Assembly: GCA_948585895.1 (NCBI GenBank)
Contig: CAPBNZ010000104.1
Coordinates: forward strand, 1-5,093
Origin: an uncultured Clostridia bacterium
GTDB lineage: Bacteria; Bacillota; Clostridia; TANB77; CAG-508
DNA: 5,093 nucleotides
Reading direction: 5' to 3'
Below the pieces are notes generated by a model, which saw nothing but the letters and a program-made list of their open reading frames with translations, was not told the origin of the DNA and made no database searches. Position numbers and translations under genes: made by a program. This document shows positions 1 through 5,093 of the stretch, one piece after another (positions within the stretch are counted from its first letter, which is position 1; each line of letters starts with the position of its first letter).

Positions 1-703
1 TAGCTCTTATGATTTCTCGTTCTCCTTCTTTTATTAAAAACTCTATTGAACTTTCTTTTTCTTTTTTATAAATTCTTAATATTTCTCCTTCTCTACTTTC
101 ATTTATATAATGAATTTCAAAATCTGTTATTTGGTTATTATCTAAAAATTTACAAGATAAAGTATTAACAATATATCTAACATATACTACATTATTTGTA
201 TGCCTACTGTAATCTATATCTGTTACATAGACTTTTTGTTCATATACAAAATCATCTTCTGAAAATGTTTCATTTAGCTTTGAATATGAATCTTGAATTA
301 CATTTTCTTCTGTTTCCATATCTACTGGATAATTTACTGTCTCAACTTTTCTAATCCTTCTAGTGTCTAAATCTATTGCACAAGATTCTTGTTTTACACT
401 AAAAATAGTTTCCTCATTTTCATTTTTAAATGTTGTTTCGATTTCTACTCTTATTGGTTTTACTTTAGTTGTATAATTTCTTCCATATATCAAATCTCTC
501 CAATTTGGATATTGATTAAAATGTAATTTTGCTTTTGTTACTACCCATATAGCAATATTATCACTTTTTATAGTTTCAAAATATTCTGTTACCATATCTT
601 GTGGTAATGTCATTGCCTCTACTAATCCTAGTTTTAAATTTTGATCTACTTCTGTATAACTTATTTTATATTCTTTCCTGTATTCTCTTTTCACAATTAT
701 CAT
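1..703 (-). CDS. Acyl-ACP thioesterase, FatA/FatB-like (partial, 3' end off the window)
   Basis: This gene is expected to hydrolyse acyl-ACP to free fatty acid in the cytoplasm, as the FatA/FatB hot-dog-fold family does. The frame stays open for 234 codons to the left edge, so the C-terminus is missing; I translated it directly. An N-terminal hot-dog half carries the family-like stretch IAIWVVTKAKLHFNQYPNW. The second half has DIDYSRHTNNVVY at residues 162-174, matching the plant-type D-x-N-x-H-x-N-N active-site motif, then YINES at 199-203. D164, H168 and E202 have the same spacing as D281, H285 and E319 of the plant FatB enzyme; the catalytic Asn position is Ser166. The ATG at 701-703 overlaps the copA stop (ATGA), so translation is probably coupled. 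A GTG three codons later (692-694) is an alternative start because AGGA lies 10 bases before it but only 1 base before the ATG. Family call is confident; substrate chain length is unknown. Confidence 0.85.
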   Translation of the reverse strand, partial: MIIVKREYRKEYKISYTEVDQNLKLGLVEAMTLPQDMVTEYFETIKSDNIAIWVVTKAKLHFNQYPNWRDLIYGRNYTTKVKPIRVEIETTFKNENEETIFSVKQESCAIDLDTRRIRKVETVNYPVDMETEENVIQDSYSKLNETFSEDDFVYEQKVYVTDIDYSRHTNNVVYVRYIVNTLSCKFLDNNQITDFEIHYINESREGEILRIYKKEKESSIEFLIKEGEREIIRA

Positions 704-2913
704 TTCCTTTTTATCGTATTTTTTAATCTTAAAGTATTTAATATAACTGTTATGCTGCTTAATACCATAGCTAAACTTGCAATCATTGGATTGATAGAAA
801 TTCCAAATGGTTTTAATATTCCCATTGCTATTGGTATCATTAAACAATTATAGAAAAATGCCCAAAATAAATTTTGTTTTATATTTCTTATTGTTTTTTT
901 ACTGATATTGATTAGTTTTATGATACTGCTCAAATCATTTTTGGTAAGTATTACATTAGAAGAATCCATTGCAATATCTGTTCCACTATTTACACTTACT
1001 CCTATATCAGCATTTGCTAGAGCTGGGCTATCATTTATTCCATCTCCACACATCATTACAAATTTATTTTCTTCTTTTAACTGCTTAATCATATTTGATT
1101 TTTCTTTTGGTAATACATTCGCTATTATTGTTTCTATTCCTAATTCTTCTGCTATTTTTTCTGCTGTTTCTTTGTTATCTCCTGTTAGCATTACTGGTTC
1201 TATTTTCATACTTAATAAGTCTTTTATTGAATCTTTTGCCTCATTTCGTATAATATCATTTACTCCTATTAAAGATAATATTTTTTCTTCTTGTACCACA
1301 TAAATAATACTGTTTCCTTTACTTGCAAGCTCTTTTTCTTCTTGTTTATATATGTTTTCTATATGATAGTTTTCAAGAATTTTAGAATTTCCAATAATCA
1401 CTTTTTTGTTATTTACTTTTCCTATAATTCCATAGCCTGCAACATTTCCAAATTCTTTAACCTCTAATTTTTGAATTTTGTTTTCATCTAAATAATCTGT
1501 AAATGCTTTTCCTATTGGATGTGTAGTTTTGCTTTCAATACTTCCTACTATTTGTAAAAGTTCTTTTTCTGACATATCACTATAATTCTTAACTTCTGCT
1601 ATTTTTAATTTTCCATAAGTTAGAGTTCCTGTTTTATCAAAAACAATTACATTTGTTTTACAAGCATTCTCTAATATTTCGCTTTTCTTTATTAAAATTC
1701 CATTACTTGCACATAAGCCTTCGCTTACTATAATTGCAAGTGGTGTAGCCAATCCTAAACTACAAGGACAAGCAACAACTAAAATTGTTACGAATGTTGT
1801 TATTGCAGTTTCAAAATTTTGCCCTATTATTAAATACACAATAAATGTTAATATTGCTAAAACAATTACAACTGGAACAAAATATCCAGATACTTTGTCT
1901 GCAACTTTTGCTATTGGAGCTTTTGTATTGCTAGCCTCAACAACAAGTTTAACTATTTCAGATACAGTTGACTCTTTTCCAATTCTTTCTGCTTTATATT
2001 CAATATATCCATCATAATTTAAACTTCCTGCGATTACTTTATTTCCAAATTCCTTTGTTTGTGGCTTGCTTTCTCCTGTTATAAATGATTCATCAAGATG
2101 GGCTTTCCCTTCTATTATTTCTCCATCTACTGCTATCTTTTCTCCTGCCTTGCAAACAACAATATCTCCTTTATGAATTTCATCTAAAGTTACTTCTTTT
2201 AATTTACCATCAACTTTTATTACTGCTGTATTTGGTGTTATTTTTACTAACTTACTAATTGCCTCTTTTGTTTTATCTGTACTTAACCCATCTATATATC
2301 TTCCTAGTTTTATAAAATAAATAACAATACTAGAAGATTCAAAATATAAATTCATAGCAAGACTTGTATTTCCTTTAAATACTAAATACATATTATATAA
2401 ACTATATAAAAAACTTGTAACAACTCCAATTCCTACTAAAGTATCCATATTGGGTGTTTTATGAATTAAATTCTTATATCCATTTCTTATAATATCAAAT
2501 CCATATATTATAAAACATATAGTAAGTATTAGTAATGAAATCATATAGTTAGCTGTAAAGCTATGTGGATCAAGAAAAGGAATTACAGGTAAATTTACCA
2601 TGTGTCCCATTGAAATATACATTAAAAGTATAGCAAGTACAGTAAATACAATAAATTTGACTTTTTCTTTTTTACTTTTCGTATTAGTATTTATTTCCTT
2701 AAATTCTCCTAAACTTTTAAATCCTGCTTTTTTAACAAATTCTTCGATTTGGGCTATGTCTAGTTTTGTTTCGTTATATTCAATACTAGCATTTGCCATT
2801 ACTAAATTTACTGAAGCATTAATAATTCCATCTTGTTTATTTAAATACTTCTCTAATCCATTTGAACAAGCAGAACAAGTCATTCCATCAATCGACAAAA
2901 TTATTTTTTTCAT
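700..2913 (-). CDS. copA: Copper-exporting P1B-type ATPase CopA
   Basis: Inner-membrane pump that uses ATP to export Cu(I). The 737 residues hold all parts in order: one N-terminal heavy-metal-associated domain with M-T-C13-S-A-C16, about eight membrane segments (roughly 85-103, 120-142, 156-179, 187-204, 344-364, 367-398, 681-701, 706-728), the actuator TGES at 279-282, the metal-site CPC at 382-384, the phosphorylated D426 in DKTGT, the P1B-specific HP at 465-466, TGDN at 577-580 and GDGIND at 623-628. The last two helices carry Y688-N689 and M717-x-x-S-S, the Cu(I)-specific (P1B-1) signature, which excludes Zn/Cd/Co pumps. The ATG is 5 bases after the chaperone stop, and its AGGAG (2924-2928) lies inside the end of that gene, so the two are coupled. 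It should be induced by copper through CsoR. Length is normal for one-HMA Firmicutes CopA and no motif is missing. Confidence 0.97.
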   Translation of the reverse strand: MKKIILSIDGMTCSACSNGLEKYLNKQDGIINASVNLVMANASIEYNETKLDIAQIEEFVKKAGFKSLGEFKEINTNTKSKKEKVKFIVFTVLAILLMYISMGHMVNLPVIPFLDPHSFTANYMISLLILTICFIIYGFDIIRNGYKNLIHKTPNMDTLVGIGVVTSFLYSLYNMYLVFKGNTSLAMNLYFESSSIVIYFIKLGRYIDGLSTDKTKEAISKLVKITPNTAVIKVDGKLKEVTLDEIHKGDIVVCKAGEKIAVDGEIIEGKAHLDESFITGESKPQTKEFGNKVIAGSLNYDGYIEYKAERIGKESTVSEIVKLVVEASNTKAPIAKVADKVSGYFVPVVIVLAILTFIVYLIIGQNFETAITTFVTILVVACPCSLGLATPLAIIVSEGLCASNGILIKKSEILENACKTNVIVFDKTGTLTYGKLKIAEVKNYSDMSEKELLQIVGSIESKTTHPIGKAFTDYLDENKIQKLEVKEFGNVAGYGIIGKVNNKKVIIGNSKILENYHIENIYKQEEKELASKGNSIIYVVQEEKILSLIGVNDIIRNEAKDSIKDLLSMKIEPVMLTGDNKETAEKIAEELGIETIIANVLPKEKSNMIKQLKEENKFVMMCGDGINDSPALANADIGVSVNSGTDIAMDSSNVILTKNDLSSIIKLINISKKTIRNIKQNLFWAFFYNCLMIPIAMGILKPFGISINPMIASLAMVLSSITVILNTLRLKNTIKRK

Positions 2914-2918
2914 TCTTT

Positions 2919-3128
2919 TTATTCTCCTACGACTTCGTATCCAACATCTTCAAGAGTTTCTTGAATTAACTCTTTAGATACATTTTCATTTGCAGTTACA
3001 CAAACTTTTCCAGTAGTATGATCAGCAGTTACGCTTTCAACTCCTTCAATATTTCCTACTGCATTTTTTACTCTGTTTTCGCATCCTCCACACATCATTC
3101 CATTTACTTTTAAAATTATCTCTTTCAT
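2919..3128 (-). CDS. copZ: CopZ-like copper chaperone (heavy-metal-associated domain protein)
   Basis: Small cytoplasmic Cu(I) carrier of the ferredoxin-like HMA fold that would deliver copper to CopA and possibly to CsoR. From the start chosen here it has 69 residues, the normal size for a single-domain CopZ, with the metal loop G-M-M-C-G-G-C near the N-terminus (Cys13 and Cys16) and the usual ending DVGYEV. A third cysteine lies in K-V-C-V-T (Cys43). An in-frame ATG three codons upstream (3135-3137) is possible, but AGGA is only 1 base from it and 10 bases from the ATG at 3126-3128, and MKEIILKV is the usual family start. The gene lies 22 bases after csoR and 5 bases before copA on the same strand, so it belongs to the CsoR-controlled operon. 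A mercury-type (MerP) carrier is excluded by context. Confidence 0.92.
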   Translation of the reverse strand: MKEIILKVNGMMCGGCENRVKNAVGNIEGVESVTADHTTGKVCVTANENVSKELIQETLEDVGYEVVGE

Positions 3129-3150
3129 AAAAATCATTTCCTTTCTTTTT

Positions 3151-3459
3151 TTATTTATTAAATCTTTTGAATAAACTTATTATTTCATCTATCGTACCAA
3201 CTTTTCCATTCTCCATATCACGAGCGATACAAGTATATAAATGGTTTTCTAATATTTGATTCGACAGACTTTTTACTGAATTTTCTATTGCTGATAATTG
3301 TATTAAAACATCATTGCAATAAGCATCTTCGCCTATCATCTTTCTAACGCCTTTTATTTGACCTTCAATTCTGCTTAATCTATTATTTAGCAATTTCTTT
3401 TCTTCTTCTGCTCTATGTGTTTTCTTATTACAACATTTATCACATTCATTATTTTCCAT
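3151..3459 (-). CDS. csoR: Copper-sensing transcriptional repressor CsoR
   Basis: DNA-binding repressor of the all-helical CsoR/RcnR (DUF156) family. It represses its own operon until Cu(I) binds. The 102 residues contain the family start R-L-S-R-I-E-G-Q-I-K-G-V (28-39) and the sensor ligands C48 (in A-Y-C-N-D), H73 and C77 (in N-H-L-Y-T-C). This C-H-C pattern with Tyr before the first Cys is the Cu(I) fingerprint and separates it from the nickel/cobalt (RcnR) and persulfide (CstR) branches. The linked copZ and copA and the operator in front support this. The N-terminus is odd: C6, C9, C10 and H15 form an extra Cys cluster of unknown role. The start is fixed by AAGGTGG (3467-3473), 7 bases upstream. 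Confidence 0.95.
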   Translation of the reverse strand: MENNECDKCCNKKTHRAEEEKKLLNNRLSRIEGQIKGVRKMIGEDAYCNDVLIQLSAIENSVKSLSNQILENHLYTCIARDMENGKVGTIDEIISLFKRFNK

Positions 3460-3478
3460 TTCCTCACCACCTTAAATT

Positions 3479-3507
3479 ATTATATACCTAGTAGGGTATT
3501 TTGTAAA
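3479..3507 (-). promoter_or_regulatory. Sigma-A promoter of the csoR-copZ-copA operon
   Basis: Read on the minus strand: -35 TTTACA (3507-3502), a 17-base spacer, and a perfect -10 TATAAT (3484-3479). The csoR start codon lies 19 bases beyond the -10 box, with the AAGGTGG ribosome site between, so the leader is very short. The copper operator occupies the spacer, which explains repression by steric block. Confidence 0.85.
3484..3499 (-). promoter_or_regulatory. CsoR operator
   Basis: ATACCCTACTAGGTAT on the minus strand: ATACC/GGTAT arms in the 16-base layout of known CsoR boxes (TACCC...GGGTA type). The central six bases are not symmetric, and one half carries three Cs where the other has two Gs. 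It sits between the -35 and -10 boxes of the csoR promoter and touches the -10, the usual place for a CsoR site. I assign it by match and position; binding is not shown. Confidence 0.82.
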
Positions 3508-3572
3508 TAAGGAGGTATGTGCTTAAAGTTCTTTTCTACCAAGTGTTTTAGAAGATGTGCTGTTATTTACAA
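3501..3572. repeat. 10-base perfect inverted repeat spanning the divergent -35 boxes
   Basis: TTGTAAATAA at 3501-3510 is the exact reverse complement of TTATTTACAA at 3563-3572, with 52 bases between. Each arm contains the TTTACA -35 box of one of the two divergent promoters. It does not extend beyond 10 bases on either side. Confidence 0.7.
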
Positions 3573-3594
3573 TTTTGATATTTTTTGATATATT
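3566..3594 (+). promoter_or_regulatory. Putative plus-strand promoter for the EFR1-like gene
   Basis: TTTACA (3566-3571), a 17-base spacer, and TATATT (3589-3594), each one base off consensus. Transcription would start near 3601 and leave a leader of about 55 bases before the ATG at 3655. A second possible -10 is TATAAT at 3619-3624, but I see no good -35 at the right distance from it. Confidence 0.55.
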
Positions 3595-3603
3595 ATAAAG
3601 TGC

Positions 3604-3624
3604 ATTATAGTAATTTTCTATAAT
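3604..3624. promoter_or_regulatory. 7-7-7 inverted repeat in the EFR1-like leader, candidate operator
   Basis: ATTATAG (3604-3610) and CTATAAT (3618-3624) are exact reverse complements separated by 7 bases. The repeat begins within a few bases of the predicted transcript start, where a bound repressor would block. It recalls AT-rich sites of the Fur/PerR kind (TTATAAT halves), but the 21-base layout is longer than the 15-base PerR box, so I do not name the regulator. Confidence 0.4.
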
Positions 3625-3654
3625 ACAAATAATTCGACTTTTGGAGGTATCACT

Positions 3655-4417
3655 ATGAAGATATATGAAATAACATTTAGTGCAACTGGAAGAACACAAA
3701 AAGTAACTGATATTATAAGTCCTGTTTTTGAAGGAGATAAAACAAGAGTTGATATTAGTAACCCTAATTTTAAAGATAAAATATACGAAATTTCACAGGA
3801 CAGTTTTTGCATTGTATCTGTACCAGTATATAATGGGAGAGTTCCTACTCCAGCTGTCGATAATTTAAAAAATATTAAAGGAAATGGAGCAACTGCATTG
3901 TTAGTGGCAGTTTATGGTAATAGAGCTATTGATGATTGTTTATTAGAATTGAAAAATATTTTGGCAGAGCAAGGTTTTAAATGTAAAGCTGCAATTTCAG
4001 CTGTGGCTGAACATTCTATGATGCCACAATTTGCAACTAATAGACCAGATGATGAAGATAAAAAAGAATTAATTGGTTTTGCCAGAAAAATAAAGAAAAA
4101 TTAGATAGCAATACTCTTTCTGAAACAATTAATGTTCCAGGAAAAATGCCTTATGCTAAATCTCCAAATTTACCAATAAAAATAAAAGTCAATAAAGATT
4201 GTATTAAATGTGGGAAATGTGCAAAAGTTTGTCCTGTTAGTGCAATTCCATTTGATAATCCATCTTGTACTGACAAAACAAGTGTATAACTTGTATGCGT
4301 TGCATATCAGTATGTCCTAAAAATGCAAGAAGTTTACCACCTGTATTGCTATCTATAGTTAGCACAGTTGCTAAAAGTCAATTTAAAGAAAGAAAAGAAA
4401 ATTCTTTATTCCTTTAA
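3655..4417 (+). pseudogene. EFR1-like flavodoxin/ferredoxin protein, broken by two frameshifts
   Basis: An electron-transfer protein with an N-terminal flavodoxin-like domain and two C-terminal [4Fe-4S] clusters. The first segment (3655-4104, 149 residues) begins MKIYEITFSATGRT, whose S-A-T-G-R-T is the FMN phosphate loop, and includes the VPVYNGRVP flavodoxin loop. It stops at TAG 4102-4104. The -1 frame continues with CIKCGKCAKVCP (4200-4235) and stops at 4287-4289; a second -1 shift gives CITCMRCISVCP (4283-4318) and a stop at 4415-4417. Each break is explained by one lost A, near 4093-4095 and near 4280-4282. Repair gives 254 residues, as expected for EFR1. Translation starts from GGAGG (3643-3647), 7 bases before ATG. 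As it stands, only the flavodoxin part would be made, without any cluster. Sequencing or assembly error is the main alternative to a true pseudogene. Confidence 0.85.
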
Positions 4418-4421
4418 AAGA

Positions 4422-4447
4422 AAAAAGCTGTTACACAACAGCTTTTT
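4422..4447. terminator. Bidirectional rho-independent terminator
   Basis: The stem is AAAAAGCTGTT (4422-4432) with AACAGCTTTTT (4437-4447) around an ACAC loop: eleven perfect pairs flanked by A and T runs. On the plus strand it ends the EFR1-like gene 4 bases after its stop. On the minus strand it lies 23 bases after the PEBP-like gene and is followed by TTTTTTCTTTT. It therefore serves both convergent transcripts. Confidence 0.9.
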
Positions 4448-4470
4448 CTAATTTTCCCTATACCTGTAAT

Positions 4471-4920
4471 TTATCTTTTAAAGTAACCTATAATAGTTCC
4501 CTTTTGTAAAATATGCCCATTCATTGCTTTCAATAGTTTCTTTTTCATAATATTAGATGATAATTCCAAAGTATTATCTAATGAATATATTGTATATTTA
4601 TAATTGTGTTTTTGAAACATTGGTGGTTTTGCTCCTGCATATTTATGAAATCCATAGGCAATTCCTTGCATAACATTTTCCATACTACCAACATCTTCTG
4701 GAATAATGGCTTCTGCTTTTATATTCCATGCAATCCAATGTGTAAAATTCTTTATAGGATGGCTTAAATCTTCTAAAATAATTACTAAACTTTTAGCTTT
4801 ACTAGATAAATTTTTAATTTTAAATTCTGGAGATATATTTTTTCCATATCCAGTATATCGAATTGGAATCGTTCCTCCATCTCTAAAACTTGTTTCGATT
4901 TCTAATTTATCATATTCCAT
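4471..4920 (-). CDS. YbhB/YbcL family Raf-kinase-inhibitor-like protein (PEBP fold)
   Basis: A cytoplasmic protein of the phosphatidylethanolamine-binding (PEBP) family; bacterial members have no firmly established role. The 149 residues match YbhB in length and order: N-I-S-P at 28-31 (family G-x-N-x-S-P), E50-D51 followed by P55 where the family has D-P-D-A-P, the F-T-H61-W-I-A-W-N stretch, and A-K-P-P (97-100) followed by H105 and Y-K-Y-T-I-Y-S-L, equivalent to PP...HRY-x-F-x-x-Y-A-L. D51, H61 and H105 correspond to the anion-pocket residues, but the DPxxP motif is degenerate. No signal peptide. AGGGG (4929-4933) lies 8 bases before the ATG, which supports this start. It follows a small membrane protein gene by 36 bases on the same strand, so they are probably co-transcribed and end at the hairpin at 4422-4447. 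Confidence 0.88.
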   Translation of the reverse strand: MEYDKLEIETSFRDGGTIPIRYTGYGKNISPEFKIKNLSSKAKSLVIILEDLSHPIKNFTHWIAWNIKAEAIIPEDVGSMENVMQGIAYGFHKYAGAKPPMFQKHNYKYTIYSLDNTLELSSNIMKKKLLKAMNGHILQKGTIIGYFKR

Positions 4921-4956
4921 AATTTAAACCCCTAATTATTTTATTATTTTTTTATG

Positions 4957-5093
4957 CTATTCCTTATTTTCTTCAATTGCCTTTTTGCTATTCCTATATA
5001 ACATACTAAAAACTAAACCTATAAGCATTGGTATAACTGTATATCCTGCATTATTTACTTTATGTGTAATACATAGAATTGCTCCAAGAATAG
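4957..5093 (-). CDS. C-terminal end of an unidentified membrane protein (partial)
   Basis: The minus-strand frame is open from the right edge to a TAG at 4957-4959 and gives 44 residues, beginning ILGAILCITHKVNNAGY. It shows the end of one hydrophobic stretch, a short polar turn (THKVNN), a membrane helix (roughly AGYTVIPMLIGLVFSMLYR), and a charged cytoplasmic-looking tail ending KKAIEENKE. Positive charges right after the helix suggest a cytoplasmic C-terminus. I do not recognise the family, and too little is visible to name it. It is the gene immediately upstream of the PEBP-like gene. It is called coding because the frame is open, the composition is membrane-like, and it ends neatly before the next ribosome site. 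Confidence 0.6.
   Translation of the reverse strand, partial: ILGAILCITHKVNNAGYTVIPMLIGLVFSMLYRNSKKAIEENKE

Noticed and set aside
908..1303. Open frame on the plus strand opposite copA (also 2600-2977 and 641-853).
   Set aside because: These are antisense to a complete CopA with every catalytic motif; they lack ribosome sites and recognisable domains and reflect the low stop density opposite AT-rich coding sequence.
3517..3588. Short plus-strand frame of 23 codons with three cysteines (starts MCLKFFSTKC) just after AAGGAGG, opposite the copper promoter.
   Set aside because: The AAGGAGG is only 1 base from the ATG, which is too close. The frame lies upstream of the predicted plus-strand start near 3601 and overlaps promoter elements. 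A copper-sensing leader peptide would be attractive, but nothing supports its transcription.
3618..3812. Minus-strand open frame overlapping the start of the EFR1-like gene.
   Set aside because: It runs opposite a clear flavodoxin domain with a good ribosome site and has no family features.
4090..4104. Programmed -1 ribosomal frameshift joining the flavodoxin and ferredoxin parts.
   Set aside because: No X-XXY-YYZ heptamer is in the correct phase, no stable downstream stem is visible, and a second unrelated shift is needed at about 4281. Base loss or sequencing error is simpler.
4706..4927. Plus-strand open frame opposite the PEBP-like gene.
   Set aside because: The minus-strand frame carries the PEBP motifs and an AGGGG ribosome site; the plus-strand frame has neither.

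Overview
This is an AT-rich window with short intergenic gaps, strong AGGAGG-type ribosome sites and Firmicutes-type sigma-A promoters. Together with a flavodoxin/ferredoxin protein of the EFR1 type and a FatA-like bacterial acyl-ACP thioesterase, this points to an anaerobic low-GC Firmicute, most likely a Clostridia-class bacterium. Genus cannot be judged from the sequence alone.

Positions 1-3507, minus strand: a copper-homeostasis operon read right to left, csoR (Cu(I)-sensing repressor) - copZ-like chaperone - copA (Cu(I)-exporting P1B-type ATPase). It is followed, with a 4-base overlap, by an acyl-ACP thioesterase gene that runs off the left edge. A TTTACA-17-TATAAT promoter precedes csoR, and a CsoR-type operator (ATACCCTACTAGGTAT on the minus strand) fills most of its spacer. 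The expected logic is that apo-CsoR blocks the promoter, Cu(I) binding to C48/H73/C77 releases it, the chaperone carries Cu(I), and CopA pumps it out.

Positions 3460-3654: a 195-base divergent regulatory region. It holds the csoR promoter and operator, a mirror-image plus-strand promoter (TTTACA-17-TATATT), a perfect 10-base inverted repeat covering both -35 boxes, and a 7-7-7 inverted repeat at the predicted start of the plus-strand transcript.

Positions 3655-4417, plus strand: an EFR1-like gene (flavodoxin domain plus two [4Fe-4S] clusters) broken by two single-base frameshifts. Restoring one A at each site gives a 254-residue protein. A bidirectional hairpin terminator (4422-4447) separates it from the convergent genes on the right.

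Positions 4471-5093, minus strand: a YbhB/YbcL (PEBP-like) protein, preceded by the C-terminal end of an unidentified small membrane protein that enters from the right edge. These two probably share a transcript ending at the same hairpin.

I see no mobile element, CRISPR array, tRNA or rRNA. The core is a well-known copper-resistance operon, not a new system. The points worth a second look are the thioesterase joined to copA (with a catalytic Asn replaced by Ser), the doubly frameshifted EFR1 gene, and the symmetric divergent promoter.
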